A stretch of DNA of 64,000 bases from Pseudomonadota bacterium (GCA_021325135.1 JAJPHT010000046.1:62001-126000), one strand, 5' to 3'; positions 1-10,579 are shown, numbered from the stretch's first letter. Made by a program: numbers and translations. Notes: generated by a model from the letters alone, not told the origin.

Positions 1-1829
1 TCGCCGGGCGCCAGCCCTTCGAGGAGGTTCACGATGGCCTTGCCTTTGCTTTGCCGGTTGCCTTCGGGGATGTCGTAGCCCTTCAGCCAGTAGACGCGGC
101 CCGTGTTGGTGAAGAAGAGGACGTACTGGTGCGTCGTCGTGGGGAAGAGGTCCACGACGAAGTCCGTCTCCTTGGTCTCCATGCCCACGAGCCCCTTGCC
201 GCCGCGGCGCTGCGTGCGGTACGCGTCCACGGGGATGCGCTTGATGTAGCCGTCGTTGGTGATGAGGATGACGACGTGCTCGTCGGGGACGAGGTCCTCC
301 ATGCTGATCTCGCCCGCGGCCTCGACGATCTGCGTGCGGCGCTCGTCGCCGAACGTCTCGGCAAGCTCGTCCAGCTCGCGCACGATGATCTTGAGCACCT
401 CGTCGCGGCTGGCGAGGATCTCCTCATAGCGGCGGATCTTGCCCGAAAGCTCGACGATCTCGTCCTTGAGCGCCTGCGTCTCCAGGCCCGTGAGCTTGCT
501 GAGGCGCAGCTCCAGGATGGCCTTGGCCTGCACCTCGTCGAGGCGCCCCGCCTCGATGGGCGGGAACCCGGGCACCTGGATGGCGGCGAAGTCCATCTGC
601 ATGAGGGAGGCGCGCGCCTCCTCGGAGTCGCGGCTCTGCCGGATGCGGTGGATGACCTCGTCGACGTTGCTCACGGCGCGCAGCAGGCCGCCCACGACGT
701 GGGCGCGCTCCTGGGCCTTGCGCAGGTCGAAGGCGGTGCGGCGGCGCACGACCTCCTCGCGATGCTTGAGGTAGTTCTCGAAGAAGCCTGGGAGCGTGAG
801 CACGCGGGGCTGGTTGTCCACCAGCGCCAGGTTGAGGACGCCGAAGGAGGTCTCCATCTGCGTCGTCTTGTAGAGGTTGTTGAGCACGACGTCGGGGATG
901 GCGTCGCGCTTCAGCTCGATGACGATGCGCATGCCGTCGCGGTCGCTCTCGTCGCGCAGGTCGCTGATGCCATCGATCTTCTTCTCCTTCACGAGGTCCG
1001 CGATGCTGGAGAGAAGATTGCTCTTGTTGACCATGTAGGGGATCTCGGTGACGATGATCCGGTGGCGGTCCTTCTTCTCCTCCATCTCGGCCTTCGCGCG
1101 GACCTTGATCACGCCGCGGCCCGTGGAGTACGCGTCCACGATGCCCTGGCGCCCGTAGATGCTTCCGCCGGTGGGGAAGTCGGGGCCCGGCATGACCTTG
1201 AGGAACTCCGCGATGGGCGTGTTGGGGTCGGCGACGTAGAGCTTCAGCGCGGTCGCGACCTCGCGCAGGTTGTGGGGCGGGATGTTGGTCGCCATGCCCA
1301 CCGCGATGCCGCTGCTGCCATTGACCAGGAGGTTGGGGAGCTTCGCCGGCATGACGCTGGGCTCCTTGCGGGAGGCGTCGTAGTTGTCGACGAAGTCGAC
1401 CGTCTCGCGGTCGATGTCCTCCAGCATCTCCATGGCGATCTTGCTGAGGCGGCACTCGGTGTAGCGCATGGCCGCCGCGCCGTCGCCGTCCACGCTTCCG
1501 AAGTTGCCCTGGCCGTCGATGAGCTCGTAGCGCAGCGAGAAGTCCTGCGCCATGCGCACCAGCGAGTCGTAGACCGCGGTGTCGCCGTGGGGGTGGTACT
1601 TGCCCAGCACCTCGCCCACCACCAGCGCGCTCTTGCGGTAGGCCTTGTCGGGCGAGAGGCCCAATTCCCCCATGGCGTAGAGGATGCGGCGGTGGACGGG
1701 CTTCAGCCCATCCCGCACGTCGGGCAGCGCGCGCCCGACGATGACGCTCATGGCGTAGTCGATGTAGCTCGTGCGCATCTCATCGCTGAGGGGGCGCTCG
1801 ACGACGGTTCCGTGGTTCTCCATGCCCAT
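1..1829 (-). CDS. gyrA: DNA gyrase subunit A (3' end beyond window)
   Basis: Breakage-reunion subunit of type IIA topoisomerase, which with GyrB introduces negative supercoils. About 609 codons are visible. The active-site tyrosine lies in MRYTECRLS at about residue 123 (nt 1461-1463). The GyrA-box QRRGGKG, needed for DNA wrapping in the family, is read near nt 190-210, followed by a typical [10 protein letters not shown] segment at the window edge; the beta-pinwheel C-terminal domain continues beyond base 1. Two in-frame ATGs exist at 1829 and 1823. The G-rich run at 1831-1835 is better spaced for 1823, so the first two residues are uncertain. The gene follows gyrB by 6 nt and is probably co-transcribed with it. 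Gyrase in archaea is regarded as an early acquisition from bacteria. Confidence 0.97.
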   Translation of the reverse strand, partial: MGMENHGTVVERPLSDEMRTSYIDYAMSVIVGRALPDVRDGLKPVHRRILYAMGELGLSPDKAYRKSALVVGEVLGKYHPHGDTAVYDSLVRMAQDFSLRYELIDGQGNFGSVDGDGAAAMRYTECRLSKIAMEMLEDIDRETVDFVDNYDASRKEPSVMPAKLPNLLVNGSSGIAVGMATNIPPHNLREVATALKLYVADPNTPIAEFLKVMPGPDFPTGGSIYGRQGIVDAYSTGRGVIKVRAKAEMEEKKDRHRIIVTEIPYMVNKSNLLSSIADLVKEKKIDGISDLRDESDRDGMRIVIELKRDAIPDVVLNNLYKTTQMETSFGVLNLALVDNQPRVLTLPGFFENYLKHREEVVRRRTAFDLRKAQERAHVVGGLLRAVSNVDEVIHRIRQSRDSEEARASLMQMDFAAIQVPGFPPIEAGRLDEVQAKAILELRLSKLTGLETQALKDEIVELSGKIRRYEEILASRDEVLKIIVRELDELAETFGDERRTQIVEAAGEISMEDLVPDEHVVILITNDGYIKRIPVDAYRTQRRGGKGLVGMETKETDFVVDLFPTTTHQYVLFFTNTGRVYWLKGYDIPEGNRQSKGKAIVNLLEGLAPG

Positions 1830-1835
1830 TCCCCC

Positions 1836-3944
<2,109 letters not shown>

Positions 3945-4043
3945 CTAAAAGGCCGCAGGAGGGGCGCTCGGTCGGGGGGTGCCCGGCGGCGGACCCCCAG
4001 GCGACGAACGCCGCTCCAAAGGAAACCGACCTCCACGCGCTCC

Positions 4044-4051
4044 TTTATAAG
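4044..4051 (+). promoter_or_regulatory. TATA box for nob1
   Basis: TTTATAAG is centred 27 nt upstream of the GTG at 4074, the classic archaeal geometry in which the first transcribed base is the start codon (leaderless mRNA). It is one of the few AT-rich octamers in the gyrB-nob1 intergenic region. Confidence 0.75.
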
Positions 4052-4073
4052 CTCCGCGGTTTTGATCCGGCGC

Positions 4074-4565
4074 GTGGCGCGCCCCCTCGTGCTGGACACC
4101 TCCGCCCTCCTTGCCGGCCGCCCCCTGGGCCCGGGGGAGGACACGCTGGTGCCGGAGGCCGTGAGCGCCGAGCTTCGTCCGGGCGGCCGCGACCGGCGCC
4201 ACCTGGACCTCCTGCTGGCGGCGGGCGCGCGCCTGGTGGAGGCCGATCCCGCGCTGCGCGCGAAGGTGCGCGCCGAGGCGCAGGTGGGCGGCGAGGCGGG
4301 GCGCCTCTCGGCGGCGGACGTGGACGTGCTCGCCGTCGCGCTGGGCGTTGGCGGCGAGGTCGCGACCGACGACTACACGGTGCAGAACCTCGCGCGCCGC
4401 CTGGGCGTGCCCGTGCGCGCCGTGGCGCAGCAGGGCATCGCGTCGGAGTACCGCTTCGTGCCGCGCTGCACCGGGTGTCGCCGCATCCTGGAGGCGCCCG
4501 CGGAGGAGTGCCCCGTCTGCGGCTCGCCGGTGCGGATGGTGAAGGATCGCGCGTTCCGGTCCTAG
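4074..4565 (+). CDS. nob1: Nob1-like rRNA maturation endonuclease (PIN + zinc ribbon)
   Basis: A 163-residue protein with an N-terminal PIN nuclease domain and a C-terminal zinc ribbon. The PIN core shows LVLDTSALLAG with the first catalytic aspartate, a central acidic helix (VPEAVSAEL), and SAADVDVLAVAL followed by EVATDDYTVQNLARRLG. The ribbon has the pairs CTGCRR and CPVCGS. This architecture and length match archaeal Nob1, which cleaves the 3' end of 16S rRNA precursor during small-subunit maturation. The GTG start is set by the TATA box 27 nt upstream. It is divergent from gyrB. Confidence 0.9.
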   Translation: MARPLVLDTSALLAGRPLGPGEDTLVPEAVSAELRPGGRDRRHLDLLLAAGARLVEADPALRAKVRAEAQVGGEAGRLSAADVDVLAVALGVGGEVATDDYTVQNLARRLGVPVRAVAQQGIASEYRFVPRCTGCRRILEAPAEECPVCGSPVRMVKDRAFRS

Positions 4566-4576
4566 ACCCTCGGAAC

Positions 4577-4700
4577 CGTCGTCGCGCGCGCCGCAGCGCG
4601 CGCAAAATGGGGGGTTTCAGGGGGGCTCGCCCCCCTGACGTGAAGTCGTCTGATCAAAGGGATGAAAACGTCAGGGGGCTGCGCCCCCCGAACCCCCCGC
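4577..4700. repeat. Composite GC-rich hairpin repeat, copy A
   Basis: Three consecutive hairpins fill the convergent gap between nob1 and the next gene. The first has a 7-bp GCGCGCG stem with loop CCGCAG (4584-4603). It is followed by AAAATGGGGGGTT. The second is TCAGGGGGG, loop CTCG, CCCCCCTGA (4617-4638). The third is GGGGGC, loop TGC, GCCCCC (4674-4688). The same hairpins in the same order occur twice at 16636-16876, so this is a dispersed BIME-like unit rather than a simple terminator, though it may also terminate both converging genes. Confidence 0.8.
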
Positions 4701-4955
4701 TCAGGGGAGAACGATCCAGGGCTCGCAGCGCACGTAGGTGACCGGGTAGAGGGCCGTGTCGCAGCGGTAGACGGTGAGGCCCACGGTGCAGATGGAGGGG
4801 CCGGGCGGGCCCAGGGGGTTCGCCACCTGGTACGCCGCGAGGGTGATGGGTCCCGCGCCTACGGTCCCGCTGAGGCATCCGGCGGCGCCGGCCGGCGTGG
4901 GCACGAGGAGCGCGAGGGGGAGGATGGCGAGGGCGAGCAGGGTGAAGCGCATCAT
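4701..4955 (-). CDS. Small secreted protein, four cysteines
   Basis: 84 residues, starting MMRF, with a typical Sec signal peptide (hydrophobic core LLALAILPLALLVP, cleavage near AGA-A). The mature part of about 58 residues has four cysteines and no recognisable domain. It resembles in size and organisation, but not clearly in sequence, the small secreted proteins at 58992-59249, 59260-59445 and 62900-63079. Function unknown. It is convergent with nob1 across the hairpin repeat. Confidence 0.6.
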   Translation of the reverse strand: MMRFTLLALAILPLALLVPTPAGAAGCLSGTVGAGPITLAAYQVANPLGPPGPSICTVGLTVYRCDTALYPVTYVRCEPWIVLP

Positions 4956-5061
4956 CGGGGCCCCAAGGGGAGGGCCCGAGAAGAGCGCACCGCCCCCGCG
5001 CCCCGGCGGCTGCGCGCTTCCGCACCCTTCATGGGAGCGGGCCGCGTCCCGGAATCCTCCT

Positions 5062-5143
5062 GCGGGGGTCCTCTAGCCCGGAATGAGGTGGGACTTAGGA
5101 TCCCATGCTTAGCGCAGCGCCGGTTCGAATCCGGCCCCCCGCA
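5062..5143 (+). tRNA. tRNA-Leu (anticodon TAG)
   Basis: 82-nt class II tRNA. The acceptor stem GCGGGGG pairs with CCCCCGC, with discriminator A. The D-arm has the 3-bp stem CTC/GAG with GG in the loop. The anticodon stem TGGGA/TCCCA encloses loop CTTAGGA (anticodon TAG). A long variable arm contains TGC/GCA, and the T-arm is GCCGG TTCGAAT CCGGC. CCA is not encoded and no intron is seen. It decodes CUA. Confidence 0.93.
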
Positions 5144-5216
5144 TCCCTCAAGGCTCCGTGCTTCGCTGCTCTCAAGCGGGCGCAGGCTCATCGTCAGAAG
5201 GCCCCAAGCGAAGGGC

Positions 5217-5369
5217 ATGGCGAAAGGATATCCCACGCGTCCACCGGAGCCCGATCCGCTGGCGCGCTTCGAGCTTCCCGCGCCCGACGTGTGCATCATC
5301 TGCAAGCGGCGGCCTGCCGCGCAGGGGGGCATCTGCGATTCGTGCGACGCGGCCCTGAGCGGCCGATAG
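5217..5369 (+). CDS. Small zinc-ribbon protein
   Basis: 50 residues. The C-terminal half holds two CxxC pairs (CIICKRRPAAQGGICDSC) that should bind one zinc ion; the N-terminal part is proline-rich (GYPTRPPEPDPLARFE). Such mini zinc ribbons are common in archaea and mostly uncharacterised; a nucleic-acid or protein-binding role is only a guess. The ATG was chosen as the first in-frame start after the tRNA-Leu gene 74 nt upstream. It is probably independent of the membrane protein gene 31 nt downstream. Confidence 0.65.
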   Translation: MAKGYPTRPPEPDPLARFELPAPDVCIICKRRPAAQGGICDSCDAALSGR

Positions 5370-5400
5370 CCCCAAGCGAAGCGGGCGGTCTGCCGGGCGC

Positions 5401-6033
5401 GTGACGCCCAAAGAGCGCGTTCTCCTGCGCTTCGCCATCGGCCTCGTCGTCGCCATCCCGCTGGTGTGGTGGGACCCGGGCGGCCTCGTCCCCGATGGAT
5501 TGCGCGACAACCTCGTGGCCGAGCTCGTGGGCGCGCTCATCACGGTCGCGTTCGTGGAGCGAGCGCTGGACGCCGTGGAGCGCCGCTCGGCCCGCCAGCA
5601 GCGCGAGGAGCTTCGCCGCAAGGCCGAGGCCACGCTGGAGGCGGACCTCCACGCGCTCTGGAGCCTCATGTCGGAGCCCAAGGCGCGCGACGACCCGCTG
5701 CGGCGCGCCTCGACCGCGGCGCGGCTGGAGCGGTTCCTCCGGGACCTGGAGGAGCCCGAGACGTGGGCGTCCGCGCCGGCGGGCCACGCCGCGGCGGTGC
5801 GGGGGCGCGTGCGCGACCTGGGCGAGGACGCGGACCGCCTCCTGGTGCTCGCCGAGGGGACGGAGGACGTGGGCGCGCGGGCCCGGTTCGACGCGCTGCG
5901 CCGCGCGTGCCGCGACCTCGACGAGGCGTGGGGCGCGACGCCGCGCGGGCAGCTGGCCCCCTTCTTCCGGTCGAGGATTGCCCCGGAGGTCCACGGCATC
6001 CTGGCCGCCCTGCGCCGCGACGACCCGCGCTGA
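5401..6033 (+). CDS. Membrane-anchored coiled-coil protein, unknown function
   Basis: 210 residues starting at GTG. Two hydrophobic segments lie in the first 50 residues (FAIGLVVAIPLVWW and LVAELVGALITVAFVE). A highly charged, mostly helical domain rich in Arg, Glu and Ala follows (ERRSARQQREELRRKAEAT) and continues to the C-terminus. The layout suggests a short membrane hairpin with a cytoplasmic helical bundle. No enzyme motif is visible and the family is not recognised. Confidence 0.65.
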   Translation: MTPKERVLLRFAIGLVVAIPLVWWDPGGLVPDGLRDNLVAELVGALITVAFVERALDAVERRSARQQREELRRKAEATLEADLHALWSLMSEPKARDDPLRRASTAARLERFLRDLEEPETWASAPAGHAAAVRGRVRDLGEDADRLLVLAEGTEDVGARARFDALRRACRDLDEAWGATPRGQLAPFFRSRIAPEVHGILAALRRDDPR

Positions 6034-6041
6034 GACTTCTC

Positions 6042-6067
6042 CTCTAGAGTTCCCATCTCTAGAGTTC
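6042..6067. repeat. Tandem CTCTAGAGTTC pair
   Basis: The 11-mer CTCTAGAGTTC occurs at 6042-6052 and 6057-6067, a 15-bp period. Each contains the palindrome CTCTAGAG. The pair lies 118 nt upstream of the secreted-protein gene at 6185 and could be an operator or the remnant of a small duplication. Confidence 0.45.
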
Positions 6068-6184
6068 GTGTTCGGGTTCCCGGATTCGCCAAGGTGAGGG
6101 AATCGTTATCACCCCTCAGCGAAGTGCGGCTCTTGGCTGGGAATCGGGAGGCTACCGAAGCCCTGGCTTGGAGTCATCGAGAGC

Positions 6185-8062
6185 ATGAATCGCACCCTCA
6201 CCTTCACGGCCGTCGCCCTCGCGGCGGCGATGCTCGTGCCCACCGGCCTCGCGTCGTGGGGATCATACGGCGGCCAGGAGCCCGACAACAAGTACGACCT
6301 GCCCGCGGCGGGCAACTTCGTCTGGCAGGGCCCGCCCACCGGCACGGACCAGGTCTACTTCAACGTCGTGAACGGCTACGCGCCCAACGGCCCCGCGGGC
6401 GCCAGCCCCAACTCGGCCACGCTGGGCGACCGCGTGCAGGTGGCCGGCACCGGCTCCTACGCCGCGATCCTCGGCGTCTGGGTCGACTGCAACAAGGACG
6501 GCTACGTCGGCCTCGCCGACGGCGCGCTGCGCGAGTACCGCGCGGACGTCTCCGCCGCCGCGGGCTTCCCCGTGGACACGGACCGCTGCCCGGTCGTCCC
6601 CGAGGACGCCGCGCACGCGGGCGCCATCCACAACGCGAACAACTGGATCACGGAGCTCATCCCCATCACGAACGTGACCATCGCGAACACCAACGACGAC
6701 CCCCACGGCGTCACGGACCCCACCGGCACGTCTGGCGGCGTCCACAACCCCATGGTGGACTACCGCGTCATCGTCGACGAGTCGGCGAAGATGTGGGCGG
6801 ACCGCCTCCAGCCCGTGACGCCCACGGCGGCGCCCGCGCGCGACGGCTGCACGCAGGCCACCGTCATGTTCGGCAAGGGCCAGACGCGCCACACGGGCGG
6901 CATCCTCGACCACATCGACTGCGTCGAGTCGCTCTTCGCGCCGCGCCCCAACACCGTCTTCCGCCTCGTGAGCGAGAAGGACCCCACGGGCGCCGTGGGC
7001 CCCGCCGTGAGCGGCAACCCCGTCGCGCCCTTCAGCAAGCCCTCCGACCTGTGGGACGGCGGCGTGCTGGACGTCGACCTCTTCGGCACGGACCAGAGCT
7101 GCGCGGGCGGCGAGCCCCAGCCCTGCTCCAGCGGCAGCAACAGCATCGTCTCGGGCGAGCAGGACTGCTCCTCCGCGCCCGTCGTGGACACCACCGACGA
7201 GACCGGCACGCCCGGCCAGTCGGGCCAGAGCGGCGTGCGCGCGCCCGGCCAGCCCAACGTGAACCAGCACGGCACGGTCGCGGCCACGGTGAACGAGACC
7301 CACGAGGAGAGCGCGCTGGACGACTGCAACAGCGCGGACGACGGCGGCCTCGACTTCTACGGCAACGGTGTCACCGAGGTCCCCGTGGAGGACGCGGTCA
7401 CCGTCACCGGCAAGAACAGCGCCGAGATGAACTTCTTCTGGGACGGCGGCGCGGGCCGCGTCGACTGCGAGCAGGACGACGCCGTCGCGCTCTGCCAGCT
7501 CAACGGCATGCCCCTGGACGCGGGCGCCCCCGCCACCGAGATGGCCAACACCAACGGGCTGGGCGCCACCGCGGGCGCTCCCCAGGCCGACACGGGCAGC
7601 CCCGGCAACGAGTGGCTCGCGGACGCGTACTACGCGGACGAGCTGCCCCTCGTGAACGGCAACCGCGTCAACACCGACGACCCCACGCGCAGCACCGTCG
7701 GGTTCTTCCCCGGCGACTTCTACACGTTCTACGCCAGCGTGGGCCTCTCGGGCCTCGTCACGCCCGGCGGCGTGGGCCAGTACGGCGCCCCGTGGTGCCT
7801 GGACGGCATCGGCCGCAACGCGGGCATCCAGAACGGCTGGGACTGCGACCCCGCCAACTGGAACCTCGACCCCACCACCGGCGCGAAGCTGGACGACCAG
7901 GCGCACCGCGGCACCGTGGGCGACCCGTACAACCTGCGCGACGTGGACTGCTACGACACCACGCTCGTGGGCGCGGGCTCCAGCCTGAACCCCACGGGCG
8001 AGGACGTGGGCCCCCGCTCGCTGCCCAGCCCGGTCATCGACCCGGCGCAGGGCTGCTACTAG
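6185..8062 (+). CDS. Large secreted protein, unknown function
   Basis: 625 residues. The signal peptide (MNRTLTFTAVALAAAMLVPT) is cleaved near LAS. The mature chain is rich in Asn, Asp, Gly, Thr and Pro, with paired cysteines spread along it, as expected for an exported, disulfide-containing protein. Around residue 100, WVDCNKDGYVGLADGALREY resembles a calcium-binding EF-hand/dockerin-type loop (DxNxDG). There is no transmembrane C-terminus or sorting signal. It may belong to the same broad class as the two secreted paralogues at 27474-29700, which also carry a DCNGD loop. A surface or extracellular role is inferred only. Confidence 0.75.
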   Translation: MNRTLTFTAVALAAAMLVPTGLASWGSYGGQEPDNKYDLPAAGNFVWQGPPTGTDQVYFNVVNGYAPNGPAGASPNSATLGDRVQVAGTGSYAAILGVWVDCNKDGYVGLADGALREYRADVSAAAGFPVDTDRCPVVPEDAAHAGAIHNANNWITELIPITNVTIANTNDDPHGVTDPTGTSGGVHNPMVDYRVIVDESAKMWADRLQPVTPTAAPARDGCTQATVMFGKGQTRHTGGILDHIDCVESLFAPRPNTVFRLVSEKDPTGAVGPAVSGNPVAPFSKPSDLWDGGVLDVDLFGTDQSCAGGEPQPCSSGSNSIVSGEQDCSSAPVVDTTDETGTPGQSGQSGVRAPGQPNVNQHGTVAATVNETHEESALDDCNSADDGGLDFYGNGVTEVPVEDAVTVTGKNSAEMNFFWDGGAGRVDCEQDDAVALCQLNGMPLDAGAPATEMANTNGLGATAGAPQADTGSPGNEWLADAYYADELPLVNGNRVNTDDPTRSTVGFFPGDFYTFYASVGLSGLVTPGGVGQYGAPWCLDGIGRNAGIQNGWDCDPANWNLDPTTGAKLDDQAHRGTVGDPYNLRDVDCYDTTLVGAGSSLNPTGEDVGPRSLPSPVIDPAQGCY

Positions 8063-8130
8063 GCAACCCCCCGCGGCGGGCGACCGCCGCGGCCCCCTCC
8101 TTTTTCTAGTTGCTTCTTCCAACGCCCAGC

Positions 8131-9342
8131 GTGCGCGCCGCCGCGCCGGGCCTCGCCCTCCTCCTCGTGGTCGCCGGCCTCGCCAGCGCGCACCCGGCCC
8201 TCCTCTCGTCGGAGCCTCCGGCCGGGGCGCGCCTCGCGCCGGGGCCTCATGATATCACGCTGCGCTTCAGCGAGGGGCTGGAGGGGGCCTTCACCGAGGC
8301 GGTCCTCCTGAACGCGGAGGGCCGCGCGCTGCCAAGGACGCTGGAGCGCCCGCCGCTGGACCCGGCCGTGCTCGTGGTCCACGCGCAGGACCTCCCTCCG
8401 GGAGGCTACGTCCTCCGGTGGCGCGCGCTGGGCCTCGACGGCCACTCCGCCACCGGGGAGATCCCCTACGCGGTGGGCGACGCGGCGGTGCCGGTCGTGG
8501 TCGGGGCCCCCGCGCCGGCGCCCGTGCTGGAAAGCGCGGGCCGCGGCGCGCTCCTGCTGGGATTGCTCGTGGCCGCGGGGGCGCCGGGCATGCTGGCGGC
8601 GATGCGCGCGGAGGCGCCGCCGCGGCGCGCGCGCCTCCTCCTGGTGGCGGCGACGGGGCTCGCGGCGGCGGGCGCGCTGGCGCTCCTCGTGGCCCTCGCG
8701 TCGAGCCTGGGCGCGGGCCTCCTCGTGGCCGTGGCGACGGCGCCCGGCGAGGTGCTCGCCGCGCAGGCCGCGCTCGCGCTGCTGTCGTTCGGGCTCTCGT
8801 GGCGCGCCGCGCGGCAGCCCGCGGCGTGGGCGGCGGTGGGCGCCCTCTTCGTCCACCTGGGGACCTCCCACGGCGTCGCAGGGGGCGCCGTCGGCGGCGC
8901 GCACGGGGCGCACCTGCACCTCCTCGCCCTGGCCGCGCACCTGGGCGCCGCGGCGGTCTGGGCGGGCGGGCTCGCCGCGCTCCTTTTGATATCAGGCGGG
9001 GCCGCGGCGCGGGCGGGCGCCATCCGGCGCTTCTCCCCCTGGGCCCTGGGGGGCGTCGCGCTCCTGGCCGCCACCGGCGCGTACCAGGCGTGGGCGGACC
9101 TCCCGGGGCTGGGGGCCCTCGCGGGCAGCGCGTATGGGCGGCTGCTCCTGGCGAAGACGGGCCTCTTCGCGCTCCTCGTGGGGCTGGGCGCCTTGCAGCA
9201 GCGCGTCATCGGGCCGCGCCTTGCCCGCCTGGCCACGCGGCCCGCCGGAGCGCGCGTCGCCCTCGCCGTGGAGGCCTTCGCCATGGCCGGGCTCCTCGCC
9301 CTGGCGGGTGTCCTCGGCGCGACCGCGACGCCGACGCCGTGA
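8131..9342 (+). CDS. CopC-CopD fusion copper-binding/transport protein
   Basis: 403 residues. The signal peptide is followed by a CopC domain whose mature N-terminus would be the His of SAHPALLSSEPPAGA, as in the copper-brace CopC family; the second conserved site is LDGHSATGEI. A CopD-like membrane domain of about eight hydrophobic helices follows, with histidines in HLGTSHG, HGAHLHLLALAAHLG and related segments. CopC-CopD proteins bind periplasmic copper and are linked to copper uptake. The GTG start is preferred over a TTG at 8110 because it directly precedes the signal peptide and lies 26 nt from an AT-rich TTTTCTA. Codons at 8983-8994 are unusually AT-rich. It precedes a putative copper-binding sensor operon. 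Confidence 0.85.
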   Translation: MRAAAPGLALLLVVAGLASAHPALLSSEPPAGARLAPGPHDITLRFSEGLEGAFTEAVLLNAEGRALPRTLERPPLDPAVLVVHAQDLPPGGYVLRWRALGLDGHSATGEIPYAVGDAAVPVVVGAPAPAPVLESAGRGALLLGLLVAAGAPGMLAAMRAEAPPRRARLLLVAATGLAAAGALALLVALASSLGAGLLVAVATAPGEVLAAQAALALLSFGLSWRAARQPAAWAAVGALFVHLGTSHGVAGGAVGGAHGAHLHLLALAAHLGAAAVWAGGLAALLLISGGAAARAGAIRRFSPWALGGVALLAATGAYQAWADLPGLGALAGSAYGRLLLAKTGLFALLVGLGALQQRVIGPRLARLATRPAGARVALAVEAFAMAGLLALAGVLGATATPTP

Positions 9343-9391
9343 CGGCGGGAAAACCCCTCGGGTCCAAGAGGGGTGGGAAAAGCTCGCCGGT

Positions 9392-9399
9392 CTAAATAG
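9392..9399 (+). promoter_or_regulatory. TATA box for the sensor operon
   Basis: CTAAATAG stands out in the 106-nt gap after the CopC-CopD gene. Transcription would begin near 9423, about 26 nt before the ATG at 9449, so the operon probably has its own promoter. Confidence 0.6.
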
Positions 9400-9448
9400 C
9401 CGCCACGAGAAACCCAACTGGCTCCACGCGGGAGCCCCCGTGATCGCC

Positions 9449-9988
9449 ATGGATGGCTGGACCCTGGGCCTCGTCGCCAACGCCGTGATCGCCACCGCCT
9501 ACCTCGCCGTTGCCGTGCTGCTGGGGGTGAACATCTCCCGCACGCGCCAGTGGATGACCAACCCCCTGGCCGCGGGGACGTTCTTCCTCTACCTGACGTG
9601 CGGGGGCGCCCACGGCATCGTCGGGCTCCAGCTGGCCAGCCTCAGCGTCAGCGGCGCTGCCGTGGAGGGGAGCCGGCTCCTCTACGGCTCGTGGACGATG
9701 TGGGGCTGGGACATCGTCACCGCGGGCGTGGGCGTGTGGTACTGGACGATGCGCAACCGCTTCCCCGACCTCGTCTCGGGCACCGCCGTCTTCGAGGACC
9801 TCCGCCAGCGGCAGAAGCGCGCCGTGGAGATCAACGACAACGTCGTCCAGGGCCTCGCGCGCGCGAAGCTGAGCCTCGACCTGCACCGCGACGCGGAGGG
9901 CCGCGAGGCCTTGCAGGAGACCATCGAGGCCAGCCAGCGCATCGTGAAGGAGCTGGAGGCGACGCACCCCAAGGAGGCGGGCGGATGA
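9449..9988 (+). CDS. Ethylene-receptor-like membrane sensor A (Asn at phosphoacceptor position)
   Basis: 179 residues: three hydrophobic segments (about 6-28, 40-62, 85-101) and a C-terminal coiled helix. Residues N11...Y18 (NAVIATAY) and C51-x3-H55 (LTCGGAHG) match, with identical Y-to-C spacing of 33, plant ETR1 Y32, C65 and H69; C65 and H69 bind the copper cofactor there. D25 is Asn here. TM3 keeps a TAxVxVWY pattern and ends in PDL, as in ETR1. The tail (AVEINDNVVQGLARAKL) resembles a HisKA_3 dimerisation helix with Asn in place of His (N129); no ATPase domain follows. It overlaps the next gene by 4 nt. The ETR1 relationship is inferred from the alignment. Confidence 0.7.
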   Translation: MDGWTLGLVANAVIATAYLAVAVLLGVNISRTRQWMTNPLAAGTFFLYLTCGGAHGIVGLQLASLSVSGAAVEGSRLLYGSWTMWGWDIVTAGVGVWYWTMRNRFPDLVSGTAVFEDLRQRQKRAVEINDNVVQGLARAKLSLDLHRDAEGREALQETIEASQRIVKELEATHPKEAGG

Positions 9989-10572
9989 GCTTCGAGTGGT
10001 GGTGGATCACCGCGGCCTCCAACGCGATCATGGTGGTCATCTACGCCGTCATCGCCACGATCATGATCCGCGGCATCCAGACGGGGCACCAGTGGCGCAC
10101 GAACCCCATCGCGGTCGCCACGGCCGCCGTGTTCGTGACGTGCACGGTCGCCCACGGGCAGCACCTCCTCCACCTGCTGCCGCCCCTCGCGCAGGCGGAG
10201 CCCGCCCAGTTCGCCGCCGCGCAGGCCATGTTCAACGACCCCGCGCTCGTGGTCTGGGACGGCTTCACCGCCTCGGTCGCCGTCTGGTACTTCCTCATGC
10301 GCAGCCGCCTCGTCATCGTCTACGAGGGCGCCGCCCTCTGCGAGGACATCGCGGAGCGCCAGCGCCAGGCGGCCCTCCTCCACGAGAAGGTCGTCGAGGG
10401 GCTCGCCCGGGCCGAGCGCGCGCTGGAGAACGGAGAGCGCGAGGCGGGCCTGCGCAGCATCGAGGCCACGCTGGAGGAGAGCAAGACCATCATCACGACG
10501 CTCGTGGGACGCGCCGGCACCCGCGCGGGCCTGGGCCCGGGCGACCTGCGCCGCGACCAGCCGAGCCACTAG
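9985..10572 (+). CDS. Ethylene-receptor-like membrane sensor B (His retained)
   Basis: 195 residues, paralogue of the preceding gene. Y20 and C53-x3-H57 (VTCTVAHGQH) keep the same 33-residue Y-to-C spacing, and N13 occupies the ETR1 D25 position. TM2 has two extra histidines (HGQHLLHLL), which could add metal ligands. TM3 is DGFTASVAVWYFLMRSR. The C-terminal helix ALLHEKVVEGLARAERAL looks like a HisKA_3 dimerisation/phosphotransfer helix with the histidine (H133) kept, but with no ATPase domain. The ATG overlaps the upstream stop (ATGA). Together with sensor A it probably forms the input half of the two-component system completed by the next two genes. Confidence 0.7.
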   Translation: MSFEWWWITAASNAIMVVIYAVIATIMIRGIQTGHQWRTNPIAVATAAVFVTCTVAHGQHLLHLLPPLAQAEPAQFAAAQAMFNDPALVVWDGFTASVAVWYFLMRSRLVIVYEGAALCEDIAERQRQAALLHEKVVEGLARAERALENGEREAGLRSIEATLEESKTIITTLVGRAGTRAGLGPGDLRRDQPSH

Positions 10573-10579
10573 GAGCATC

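Noticed and set aside
5201..5392. CCCCAAGCGAAG at 5201-5212 and again near 5371
   Set aside because: A 12-bp repeat flanking the small zinc-ribbon gene could be chance or an attachment-like duplication. There is no mobile-element gene between the copies, so it was not called.
6094..8109. Arg/Gly/His-rich open frame overlapping the secreted protein at 6185
   Set aside because: The overlapping frame at 6185 has a signal peptide and balanced composition; the other is a frame-shifted shadow.
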